In this document: positions 1 to 7,025 of the stretch, in pieces
Position numbering within the stretch: the first letter of the stretch is position 1
Layout: each line of letters opens with the position of its first letter
From: Verrucomicrobiota bacterium
GTDB lineage: Bacteria > Verrucomicrobiota > Verrucomicrobiia > Chthoniobacterales > UBA10450
Direction: 5' to 3'
Length of the DNA stretch: 15,757 nucleotides
NCBI GenBank assembly: GCA_003217965.1
Contig: QHNB01000081.1
Coordinates: 1 to 15,757, forward strand
Program-made: the position numbers and the translations under genes
The notes under the pieces: model-generated
Seen by the model: only the letters and a program-made list of their open reading frames with translations
Databases searched by the model: none
What the model was told of the DNA's origin: nothing

Positions 1-381
1 CATTTTCTGGGCAACCCGCGCGATCACGTCCCCTTTTTTCACGACATATTCCTCCTTTTCGGGCGAGGGAACCGGCGAGAACAACAAGTCCACATTTACC
101 GCGCCAAGCAGATCTTTGGCTTCTTCGAAATGCTGGCTGCTGGGATATTTTTGAATGAATGTGGTGAGAGCATCGCGCGCCTCCACCAGTTTGCCTTCCT
201 GCCGTAATTTTGCCGCCGCTTGAAATTCCGGCAGGCTGATGTCCGGCACCGGGGTCGCAGGAATTTCGCCGCGCTGTTCTTTCTGAACCGCGATCTCCTG
301 TTTAAAGAGAACGTTGTAAGTGAAGTACGCGGCGCCACCGAAAATGGCGAGCGCGAGCAGTAATGCGAAGAGCCACTTCAT
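1..381 (-). CDS. Membrane-anchored LysM-domain protein, N-terminal part (runs off left edge)
   Basis: This is the first 127 codons of a minus-strand gene whose 3' end lies outside the window. The protein opens with MKWLFALLLALAIFGGAAYF, a short basic start followed by a hydrophobic stretch (about residues 3-25), so it is an N-terminal membrane anchor or uncleaved signal. Residues about 52-95 look like one TPR-type helical pair (AAAKLRQEGKLVEARDAL, then FIQKYPSSQHFEEAKDLL). From about residue 111 the motif EYVVKKGDVIARVAQKM matches the beginning of a LysM peptidoglycan-binding domain. It would face the periplasm and bind the wall; no catalytic domain is visible in this part. The ATG at 379-381 has no convincing Shine-Dalgarno sequence. 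It is the third gene of a minus-strand run, 96 bp after the zinc-ribbon gene. Family assignment is fairly sure, precise role unknown. Confidence 0.75.
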   Translation of the reverse strand, partial: MKWLFALLLALAIFGGAAYFTYNVLFKQEIAVQKEQRGEIPATPVPDISLPEFQAAAKLRQEGKLVEARDALTTFIQKYPSSQHFEEAKDLLGAVNVDLLFSPVPSPEKEEYVVKKGDVIARVAQKM

Positions 382-477
382 GCTGGCGATGGAAGATGCG
401 CAATTTCGCGGCGGTGTCAGCCACGGCACCAGAGTTGCCGCAGTGGACCGACAGCAGCTTGAGCCTAGCCAGCTAAG

Positions 478-894
478 TCACTGCCACCATTGCTCTTTCT
501 CTGGTTCTTCCCGCTCTGGCCAGGTGAAATGGCACGAATGGCAGTAGAATTCTTTCGGGAAAATTTTCAGCGCAAACAAAACGCTTGCCATTGCTGGTGT
601 GAGGAATTTTCTCGTGAGCTGCGGATACTCAATGTCTGGCGAGCCGCATTGCGGGCAGCGCAGCGCCGTGCCGATTTCCGGATCGGATTTTTCCCATTCG
701 ACCATCAAACTCTGCGCTTTCTCGAAATCTTTTTCGTCAACTTTTACTTTCACATTTGCCTGCGGTTTGGACATGAAGGCAACCCGCTGCAGATGACTTT
801 CTCCAATGATGTCGGCGTTGACACCGACTTGCCGTAATCGCTCCCGTAAATGCTTTGCCTTGGACTGTTCGTTGAAGGTTGCGATCGTCACCAT
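478..894 (-). CDS. DUF2007-like protein with C-terminal zinc ribbon
   Basis: A 138-aa cytoplasmic protein. Residues 1-70 (MVTIATFNEQSKAKHLRERL and onward, with an alternating beta/alpha pattern) resemble the DUF2007 fold, a small ferredoxin-like domain predicted to have a signalling or binding role. Residues 80-83 (CPQC) and 118-121 (CHSC) form two CXXC knuckles of a zinc ribbon, separated by a hydrophobic helix (about 98-112). The end is highly charged and finishes with WWQ. The ORF stays open upstream to 951, but that would overlap the DUF420 gene; the ATG at 892-894 begins exactly where the DUF2007 beta strand begins, so I chose it. It lies 40 bp downstream of the DUF420 gene on the same strand and is probably co-transcribed. 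The biochemical function is not known. Confidence 0.75.
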   Translation of the reverse strand: MVTIATFNEQSKAKHLRERLRQVGVNADIIGESHLQRVAFMSKPQANVKVKVDEKDFEKAQSLMVEWEKSDPEIGTALRCPQCGSPDIEYPQLTRKFLTPAMASVLFALKIFPKEFYCHSCHFTWPEREEPEKEQWWQ

Positions 895-934
895 AGTTAG
901 AGGGCGCGGTCTGCCGCAGTTCAGCAAACAACAT

Positions 935-1405
935 TCACTGCGGCTGCGCAAGATTGGCCGGAGGAAACCATTTGTAGAGCATCAAATAAACGAGCACGCC
1001 GGTGACAGAGACGTAGAGCCAGATGGGCATTGTCCATTTGGCGATGCGTCGATGCCGATCCCAACGCCGGCTGAACACCGGGACCAGAGTGAGGATGACG
1101 AGGGGCAGGGTTACAAACGCGAGCAAGATATGGGTGATCAACATCGTGAAGTAGATCGCGGCAATGGCGCCGCCTGCGCTGAAATGGGTAGAACGTTCGC
1201 CGGTATAATAATGATAAATGAGATAACAGGTGAGAAATGCGCTCGACGAAACGACCGCAACAATCATGCAGGCGATATGGCGCTGCCAAAAATTGCGCCG
1301 AATAAAATACCAGCCGGCGCTGATGAAGACGGTGCTGACAAAATTTAAGGAAGCGTTGACCGCGGGAAGATCGGTGATGCTCACGAGCTTACGACTTATC
1401 AGCAA
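935..1405 (-). CDS. DUF420 membrane protein (CtaM/YozB-like, heme-copper oxidase maturation)
   Basis: A 156-aa integral membrane protein with four predicted helices (roughly residues 17-36, 43-66, 80-105 and 127-144). The N-terminal LPAVNASLNFVST and the scattered histidines (H43, H65, H74, H92, H118, with WDRHRRIAKWT before the last helix) are typical of DUF420. Members of this family, CtaM in Staphylococcus aureus and YozB in Bacillus, are linked to maturation or function of heme-A terminal oxidases. No oxidase subunit is visible in this window, so that role is inferred from the family. The outermost start is TTG at 1403-1405; a GTG at 1382-1384 gives MSITDLPAVNAS and fits the family start equally well. 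It is divergent from the AsmA-like gene, with 53-74 bp between them depending on the start. Confidence 0.8.
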   Translation of the reverse strand: MLISRKLVSITDLPAVNASLNFVSTVFISAGWYFIRRNFWQRHIACMIVAVVSSSAFLTCYLIYHYYTGERSTHFSAGGAIAAIYFTMLITHILLAFVTLPLVILTLVPVFSRRWDRHRRIAKWTMPIWLYVSVTGVLVYLMLYKWFPPANLAQPQ

Positions 1406-1458
1406 ACCGAGTCTGCCGCCTGATTGAAAATATCACTGCCCGCAACGAAAGAATCTGC

Positions 1459-3843
1459 ATGCCGATAGCTGAACTTCCGGAGGTCGCACACATTCCGCAA
1501 CAGCGCCGTCGCTCTCTGGGCCGTCGAGTCATTGTCACCACGATCCGTTTTCTTGCTGTTCTCTTGCTCGGGGCACTGGCCGGCGGCGGCTGGTATCTTG
1601 CGAAAAAAGGTTTCGGCCAAAAATGGCGCGGCTTGGTCGTGGAAGAGCTGCGGAAGCATGGCGTGGAAGCTTCGGTTCGCCGAATCACACTCGATCCTTT
1701 CCGAGGTCTGGTCGCGCAGGATGTTCGGATTTTTGACTATAAAGATCGTGAAAACGTCATCGGCCGGATCAGCCGGGTTTCGCTCGATGTGAATTATGCC
1801 GCGCTCTTGCAACACCAGCCCTTCCTCAACGGAATCGATATCCGCAATGCCGAACTGACCCTGCCCCTGCCGGCCGGCCTCGATCCCAAATCACCTCGCG
1901 CCCAGCTAAAAAAGTTGAATGCCCACATTTATTTTCCGCCGGATCAAATCTACCTCAGCCAGGCGGATGGAGTTTTTTGTGGCATTCGCGTCTCCGCCAC
2001 CGGTCAGATGATCAAGCGCAATGATTACAAACCTTCGAAAGAAGACACGGAAGCGGAGTGGCAAGCGCGTTTGATGATTCTGCAGCGAGTCGTTTCGGAT
2101 CTCAATCGGTTCAAATTCCGGGCCGAGCCACGTCTCCAGATCAAGTTTAGCGGTGATATTGCGCAACTTGAGAATGCCCGCGTGGAAGCGACTCTCCGCT
2201 GCGAGTGGCTCCAGCGTGGCAACTATCAAATCCGCGACCTTGCCCTCGCCGGTGAATACTCCGATCAAACGCTAAGCGTCACCCAATGCGAATGGCTGGA
2301 CGACTTGGGCCGGTTTTCGGGCAATGCCGTTTGGCGCCGATCGACTGGCGACTTGGAATTTCAAGCGCAGAGCACATTGAATGTACGCGCGCTCCTCGCC
2401 AGTTTTGGGCTTGCTGGGGCAATCTCCGACTTGATTTTTCTGGCGCCGCCACGGCTTGATCTTTCGGGCAGGGCAAAAGTCGGCGAGGGGCAACCGAGGT
2501 GGCAAGCAATCGGTCGCGCTAATTTCGAACGTTTTACCTTTCGTGGAATCCCTTTCCTCGGTGGAAACGCAGAATTCTCCTGGGACGGCACGCGGACGAT
2601 GGTCCGAGACATTCACATAAGGCATCAAACCGGAGAGCTCACCGCGCAGCTGCTCGATGCTCCGGGGGACTTCCGGCTTGATCTGGCCAGCACGATCGAG
2701 GCAAATGCACTTCGCTCTCTCGCCCCGGCCGACATGCGCGAGTTTGTCGAGGAATGGGACTGGCCACACGCTTCAAGCGTGCAGCTGACAATCCGCGGAC
2801 CAAGTCGCGATTCCGCCACCTGGAAGGGAGACGGCAAATTACAACTTGATCGCGGACGATTTCGCACAATCGGATTTAATGGCGTGACGGCCGAGATTCA
2901 CTTTGGCGATGGTGCCGTAACCTACGCAAATTTTCGCGTCATCCGCGACGAAGGCGTTGCGACCGGGACGATGACCTACGATTACGCTCATCACGAGACG
3001 CGGCTCTCGAATATCCGTTCGACGCTGCGGCCGACGGAAGCGATCTACTGGATTGATCCAAAACTGGCAAAAGCAGTGACGCCTTACATTTTTCACCAGC
3101 CGCCCACGGTAACAGCAAACGGTGTCTATCAATTTCGCGGCGGAAAACATACCCGGCTCGAGTTCAATGTCGATTCCCCCGGCCAGATGGATTATGTTTT
3201 TTTGGGTAAGACTCTGCCGCTCGATCATATTGCGGCGAAGCTCCTGTTTACGGACGATCGGCTTCAAATCATCGATCTAAACGGCGCGATTTTCTCGGGC
3301 ACCGTCCGGGGGGCTGCCGACATTTCCCTCGCCCGAGAAGACCAACGTTATCGCGCAAATGTGGCGGTTGAGAGGATCGACTTCCCGCGTCTGACCGATC
3401 TGTATTTCAAATACAAGACGGCCCAGGGTTTCATGAACGGCCATTTCGAATGGACTGGTGTGGGGAGTGACGTGCGCTCGATAAACGGCAAGGGCGAGAT
3501 TGAAGTTCGCAACGGCGACGTCTTCGCCATCCCAATTTTTGGCCCGCTCTCAGATCTTCTGGACAAAGTGCTGCCCGGGATCGGCTATCACGTTGCGCGC
3601 AAAGCGAGCGCGAGCTTCACCATGAGAGATGGCGTTATTCGCACACCTGATTTCCATGTCGATGGCGGTCTGTTCGGAATGGTTGGGCACGGCGAGGCGC
3701 AGTGTGTCGATAACAAGATCGATTTTGATCTGCGTATCGACGCCAGCGGAGCGGGATTCGTGCTGACCCCGTTCTACAAATTTTTCGAGTACAAGGCCGA
3801 AGGAAGTCTGAGTCATCCGACGTGGCGGCCAAAGAACTTTTGA
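1459..3843 (+). CDS. AsmA-like envelope protein, single N-terminal membrane anchor
   Basis: A 794-aa protein with a basic N-terminus (QQRRRSLGRR), one transmembrane helix at about residues 23-46, and then a very long beta-rich periplasmic region. Near the C-terminus (about 677-707) it has GKGEIEVRNGDVFAIPIFG, followed by PLSDLLDKVLPG and a stretch of short alternating beta strands ending in LSHPTWRPKNF. This is the C-terminal signature of the AsmA-like superfamily (AsmA, YhdP, TamB). Those proteins form hydrophobic grooves thought to move phospholipids between inner and outer membranes, so a role in envelope lipid transport or outer-membrane homeostasis is a reasonable inference. Which subfamily it belongs to cannot be decided by eye. 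The ATG at 1459 follows GAAAGAATCTGC, at best a weak ribosome site. Its TGA is only 10 bp before the first possible nfo start, so the two genes are probably one transcript. Confidence 0.8.
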   Translation: MPIAELPEVAHIPQQRRRSLGRRVIVTTIRFLAVLLLGALAGGGWYLAKKGFGQKWRGLVVEELRKHGVEASVRRITLDPFRGLVAQDVRIFDYKDRENVIGRISRVSLDVNYAALLQHQPFLNGIDIRNAELTLPLPAGLDPKSPRAQLKKLNAHIYFPPDQIYLSQADGVFCGIRVSATGQMIKRNDYKPSKEDTEAEWQARLMILQRVVSDLNRFKFRAEPRLQIKFSGDIAQLENARVEATLRCEWLQRGNYQIRDLALAGEYSDQTLSVTQCEWLDDLGRFSGNAVWRRSTGDLEFQAQSTLNVRALLASFGLAGAISDLIFLAPPRLDLSGRAKVGEGQPRWQAIGRANFERFTFRGIPFLGGNAEFSWDGTRTMVRDIHIRHQTGELTAQLLDAPGDFRLDLASTIEANALRSLAPADMREFVEEWDWPHASSVQLTIRGPSRDSATWKGDGKLQLDRGRFRTIGFNGVTAEIHFGDGAVTYANFRVIRDEGVATGTMTYDYAHHETRLSNIRSTLRPTEAIYWIDPKLAKAVTPYIFHQPPTVTANGVYQFRGGKHTRLEFNVDSPGQMDYVFLGKTLPLDHIAAKLLFTDDRLQIIDLNGAIFSGTVRGAADISLAREDQRYRANVAVERIDFPRLTDLYFKYKTAQGFMNGHFEWTGVGSDVRSINGKGEIEVRNGDVFAIPIFGPLSDLLDKVLPGIGYHVARKASASFTMRDGVIRTPDFHVDGGLFGMVGHGEAQCVDNKIDFDLRIDASGAGFVLTPFYKFFEYKAEGSLSHPTWRPKNF

Positions 3844-3853
3844 AAATCGCGGA

Positions 3854-4864
3854 ATGCGGAATTCGGATTTCGGACTGAAAAAATTGGCGAACGCCGTGCC
3901 GCGTCGTTCCCCAATCCGCAATCCGACCTCCGAAATCCTTCTGGGCGCACACATGTCCATTGGCGGCGGGGTCCATGCTGCGATCGAACGCGCATGTTCG
4001 ATCAAATGCACGGCGATGCAGATGTTCGTGAAGAATAACATGCAATGGTTCGCGCGCCCGCTGACCCTGGGCGAGATTCGCGCCTTTCTCGACCATACTC
4101 AGCGCGCGGAGTTGGTGTCCGTTTTTGCCCATGCCAATTATCTGATCAACCTCGCGGCCACGAATCCGCAGTTTCACGCGAACTCAATTCGCGCATTATC
4201 GGAAGAACTAATACGCGCCGATCAGCTTGAGATACCGTTTTTGGTTCTGCACCCTGGGGCCCATCTTGGGGTTGGTGAAGAGTTTGGATTGCGAAAAATC
4301 GTATCGTCGATTGATGAGGTTTTCGCGCGACTTCCCGGTCTGAAAACCAAGATCGCGCTGGAAACGACCGCCGGCCAGGGGTCGTGTCTCGGCCACACCT
4401 TTGCGCAGATCGCGTTCATCATTTCAAACGTGCGAGAGCCGGAAAGGATCCGCGTTTGCCTGGACACGGCCCATGTTTTCGCAGCCGGTTACGATATGAC
4501 CGATGCGATCGCGATGAAAAAGATGTTCGCCGAATTCGATCGCGTCATCGGTCGCGATCGCCTCGCTGCCATTCATATGAACGATTCCAAGACAGCGTCT
4601 GGCTCGCGGGTGGATCGACATGAGCACATCGGTAAAGGCCAGATCGGGCTTGCTGCATTTCGCTTTATCATGAACGAACCGCGATTCCGGAACATTCCCA
4701 AAGTGCTGGAAACACCGAAGGGCAAGGAGTTGCGTGAAGACGTCGCCAACATGCGGACGTTGCGCCGGCTAATCAGGACCGGCAGCGACAGAGCGGCTCC
4801 GCGCGCTCATCTGCCGAAAAATGGCCGGTCGCACCAAGTAGGCAACAAGCAGAAGTACCGATAA
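3854..4864 (+). CDS. nfo: Endonuclease IV (apurinic/apyrimidinic DNA repair)
   Basis: Base-excision-repair AP endonuclease with a TIM barrel and a trinuclear zinc site. All expected metal ligands are visible (numbering from ATG 3854): H93 (FAHANYLINLA), H133 (VLHPGAHLG), E170 (ALETTAGQG), D204 and H207 (CLDTAHVFAAGYD), H241 (HMNDSK), D254 and H256 (SRVDRHEHIG) and E286 (VLETP). The barrel core begins at ILLGAHMSIGGG (residue 28), so the first 27 residues are an extension. They are encoded by an inverted repeat (3865-3938), and the true start could be the GTG at 3896. Starting at the ATG of AHMS would delete the first strand, so it is unlikely. The last 31 residues have no family counterpart and lie antisense to the end of the glycosyltransferase gene. 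The product is therefore about 50 residues longer than typical, probably still active. Confidence 0.93.
   Translation: MRNSDFGLKKLANAVPRRSPIRNPTSEILLGAHMSIGGGVHAAIERACSIKCTAMQMFVKNNMQWFARPLTLGEIRAFLDHTQRAELVSVFAHANYLINLAATNPQFHANSIRALSEELIRADQLEIPFLVLHPGAHLGVGEEFGLRKIVSSIDEVFARLPGLKTKIALETTAGQGSCLGHTFAQIAFIISNVREPERIRVCLDTAHVFAAGYDMTDAIAMKKMFAEFDRVIGRDRLAAIHMNDSKTASGSRVDRHEHIGKGQIGLAAFRFIMNEPRFRNIPKVLETPKGKELREDVANMRTLRRLIRTGSDRAAPRAHLPKNGRSHQVGNKQKYR
3865..3938. repeat. Inverted repeat of a dispersed GATTTCGGA family at the start of nfo
   Basis: The 10-mer GGATTTCGGA at 3865-3874 is repeated in inverted orientation as TCCGAAATCC at 3929-3938, separated by 54 bases. Both arms are flanked by further imperfect repeats of the same flavour (GGAATGCGGAATTC on the left, CAATCCGCAATCCGAC on the right). 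The element fills the space between the AsmA-like stop and the first conserved nfo residue, and it is open in the nfo frame. The core GATTTCGGA also occurs twice inside prmC. Confidence 0.6.
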
Positions 4865-5890
4865 AGCCAGGGGACTGGCATAAACACCGAATCGTTTCAT
4901 TCCACCGAACCAGCTAGCCATTCCGGCCACAATCAGCACGTAGGTCGCCGATTCCGTGGCCGGTCCAAGCAGCGTCATCCAGCAGCAGGAGAGGGAGAAG
5001 ATCCACGCGACCAGGCGTTGCATGGGCCAATGCCGAATCTTTCCAAAAATGGCCAGTAGCGCGATCGCTGCGCCCGCGGCGAGTTGAATTATCACGTAAG
5101 TCATCGTTGAAAGCGGGACAAACCAGACTCGAAAGAGCAAACGCAGATCGTTGTACCATTCGGAAAGTGAGCGCGAATTGCGATCTTCGGTTCGAAGATA
5201 AAGGAGCCAATCGTGGTATTGACGGGTAACGTAGTCGATTCTTTGCAGCGCGAAGGGCAAGGCGACGGCCACTATTAGGCACAGCGCGAGGCGCCAAAGT
5301 AGCTGTCGCGGAAACATCACGACCAAGAGCAGTGCAATCGCCAGCGGATAGATTTTAATCATCACTGCCATGGTCAAAACAATTGCGGCCGCCATCCACC
5401 AACCACGCATCACTGCCGCCACCGCAGCAAGCAACGCCGCCAGAACGAGTAGATTCGCCTGGCCATTGTTTAAGTTGCCCAGCGAGAGCGGCAAAATTAC
5501 GAGAAAAATCAGGGGGCTTTTTTCGGATGCGAACTTGTCCGGCACCCCGGCGCGGCAAGTCCAGGTTAGGCCCAGAAGAAAACAGAAAACGCTTAATAGT
5601 CGCCAAGAAATGCTCGCTAGTTTCAGAGGTAACATCGCCGTCGGCGTCATGGCGGCGGCGAACAGGGGCGAATAGCGATAATTGAACTTGGAGTTTCGAT
5701 AGAGATCCTGGCCGTTCAGCCATTCCTGCCCGGCATTCTGATAAACGGGAAAAAGATCCTGGCGGGAAGGTTTAGTTAGTGCCACGCGTCCGCAAACGGC
5801 CACAGTAGCGATAATCCAGACGGCCATAATCATTTGTCGGCTGAGTAAAAAGCGCTGCAATCGAGCGACATCTGCCACCGGTAACTTCAC
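4769..5890 (-). CDS. GT87-like (DUF2029) polytopic membrane glycosyltransferase
   Basis: A 373-aa protein with about nine to eleven hydrophobic helices. After the first helix (about residues 19-37) comes a periplasmic loop containing RQDLFPVYQNAGQEWLNGQD, followed by LY and FNYRYSPLFAAAMTP. The acidic residue, the G-x-D-LY step and the Y-SP ending are characteristic of GT87/DUF2029 enzymes, which transfer mannose or related sugars from polyprenyl-phosphate donors. The donor and acceptor here are unknown. Start: GTG at 5888-5890 (KLPVADVARLQ); a later ATG pair (MIMAVW, residue 20) is also possible. The last 31 codons before the TAG at 4769-4771 overlap the nfo tail on the other strand. No cell-wall or polysaccharide cluster surrounds it, so it gives no pathway context. 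Confidence 0.78.
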   Translation of the reverse strand: MKLPVADVARLQRFLLSRQMIMAVWIIATVAVCGRVALTKPSRQDLFPVYQNAGQEWLNGQDLYRNSKFNYRYSPLFAAAMTPTAMLPLKLASISWRLLSVFCFLLGLTWTCRAGVPDKFASEKSPLIFLVILPLSLGNLNNGQANLLVLAALLAAVAAVMRGWWMAAAIVLTMAVMIKIYPLAIALLLVVMFPRQLLWRLALCLIVAVALPFALQRIDYVTRQYHDWLLYLRTEDRNSRSLSEWYNDLRLLFRVWFVPLSTMTYVIIQLAAGAAIALLAIFGKIRHWPMQRLVAWIFSLSCCWMTLLGPATESATYVLIVAGMASWFGGMKRFGVYASPLALSVLLLVAYLVRPAIFRQMSARSRSVAAGPD

Positions 5891-5977
5891 GCGCGAGTCT
5901 TAGCGCACGAATATTAACTTTTCGAGCCCGGGTCGCGCTCTCGTTGCAGAAATTGCGCCGCTGCTGACAATTAGGAT

Positions 5978-6627
5978 ATGGAGCCAAAGATTGTCCTCGT
6001 CACCGGCGGCAACAAAGGCATCGGCTACGAAGTTGCCGTGCAATTAGCGGCGAAGAATTTCCAGGTCTTTGTCGGCGCGCGAAATGAAAAGGCCGGTCGT
6101 GAAGCTGCGGCAGAGATCGGCAACGATGCCACATTTTTGAAAATCGACGTCGCGGACGAAAAGAGCATCCACGCAGCCGCAACGGAATTCGCCAAATCAG
6201 CCCACCATCTCGATGTGCTCGTAAATAACGCGGGCATTCTACTGGAGAAGGACGAGTCGGTTTTGGAGATTACGCGCGCCATCTTTGAAACAACCCTGCG
6301 AACAAATGCCCTGGGACCGTTGCTCGTTGCGCAGGCCTTCAAATCACTCCCAGCAGCGGGCAATTAACCGATGGCGCTGATGGCTGGGCACCCGCTTATA
6401 GTATTTCCAAGACGGCTCTCAATGGTGTCACGGTTCAGCTCGCTGCGGCGCTGCCGGATTTCGCCATCAATTCCGTTTGTCCAGGATGGGTTCGCACCGA
6501 TATGGGTGGTTCCAACGCCACTCGCTCGGTTGAGCAAGGCGCAGCCGGCATCGTTTGGCTGGCGGCGGATGCGCCGCAGAATCTCACGGGGAAATTCTTG
6601 CGCGATCGAAAGGTGATCCCCTGGTGA
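5978..6627 (+). pseudogene. Broken short-chain dehydrogenase/reductase (SDR), frameshifted by internal deletion
   Basis: The first frame (5978-6367) gives a clean classical SDR N-terminus: the cofactor motif TGGNKGIG (residues 9-16), FVGAR after the second strand, NNAG, and TNALGPL with the active-site Asn. It then stops at TAA 6365-6367. The remainder continues in another frame from about 6361 (CAATTAACCGAT) to TGA 6625-6627: QLTDGADGWAPAYSISKTAL (catalytic Tyr and Lys), then INSVCPGWVRTDMGG, ATRSVEQGAAGIVWLA and KVIPW. What is missing is the fifth core strand with the catalytic-Ser motif (normally like xRIVNxSSGxG) between LPAAG and QLTDG. So roughly ten codons plus a fraction were lost at a G-rich junction (GCGGGCAA), shifting the frame. 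Homologous proteins of this group are carbonyl reductase-like. It cannot make an active enzyme unless this is a sequencing or assembly error. Confidence 0.85.
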
Positions 6628-6630
6628 TAA

Positions 6631-7020
6631 TCAGTTCAGGAAACGAATAGTCAGCGGATAGCGGTAGAGCTGTCCTTCGCTCGCGCGGATCGAGGCAATG
6701 ATCACGAATACCGTATTCACGATCCAAAGAATGATCAGGATTGGAATTCCGATCAGCACAATGCAGAGAATCGCCGCGATCGCATCATAAATCAGCATCG
6801 AGAGCTGAAAGTTAAGCGATTCTTTTCCGTGGGCGTCGATTTCCGGCGAATCGCCACGCTTGACCAGCCAGACGATCAGCGGTCCCAGGAGATGACCGAG
6901 GAAATGAAAAAATAATCCCAGCAAGGCGCTGGCGTGGCAGAGGACGCACCAGGTGCGGACCTCCGATGCAACTGGTGTAGGCGTTGGCGTTTGATCTGCG
7001 GGCGGTGGTGGAGGTTCCAT
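6631..7020 (-). CDS. DUF4870 (Tic20-like) small membrane protein
   Basis: A 129-aa protein with a proline-rich cytoplasmic head (MEPPPPPADQTPTPTPVASE) and then hydrophobic helices at about residues 28-52 and 78-115. The pattern CHASALLGLFFHFLGHLLGP, followed by LIVWLVKRGDSPEIDAHGKE and SLNFQLS, is the DUF4870 signature (helix, P-L-I-W, charged loop ending in H-x-K-E-x-L-NFQ). Its function is not established. It starts 5 bp after the murA stop and is the last gene of the rpmE-prfA-prmC-murA run. It is convergent with the SDR pseudogene, whose stop is only 3 bp away. Family assignment is confident; there is no evidence that it acts with MurA. Confidence 0.82.
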   Translation of the reverse strand: MEPPPPPADQTPTPTPVASEVRTWCVLCHASALLGLFFHFLGHLLGPLIVWLVKRGDSPEIDAHGKESLNFQLSMLIYDAIAAILCIVLIGIPILIILWIVNTVFVIIASIRASEGQLYRYPLTIRFLN

Positions 7021-7025
7021 TGGAT

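Noticed and set aside
806..1348. Plus-strand 180-codon ORF antisense to the DUF420 gene
   Set aside because: The product is acidic/charged and low in complexity, and the minus strand encodes a clear four-helix membrane protein.
6355..6375. Programmed ribosomal frameshift in the SDR gene
   Set aside because: A shift alone would not restore the missing strand with the catalytic Ser; there is no slippery heptamer or downstream structure. Deletion explains both facts.
6371..6616. Separate 81-codon ORF after the SDR stop
   Set aside because: It is in the wrong frame; the frame starting near 6361 gives recognisable SDR sequence, so this ORF is a by-product of the frameshift.
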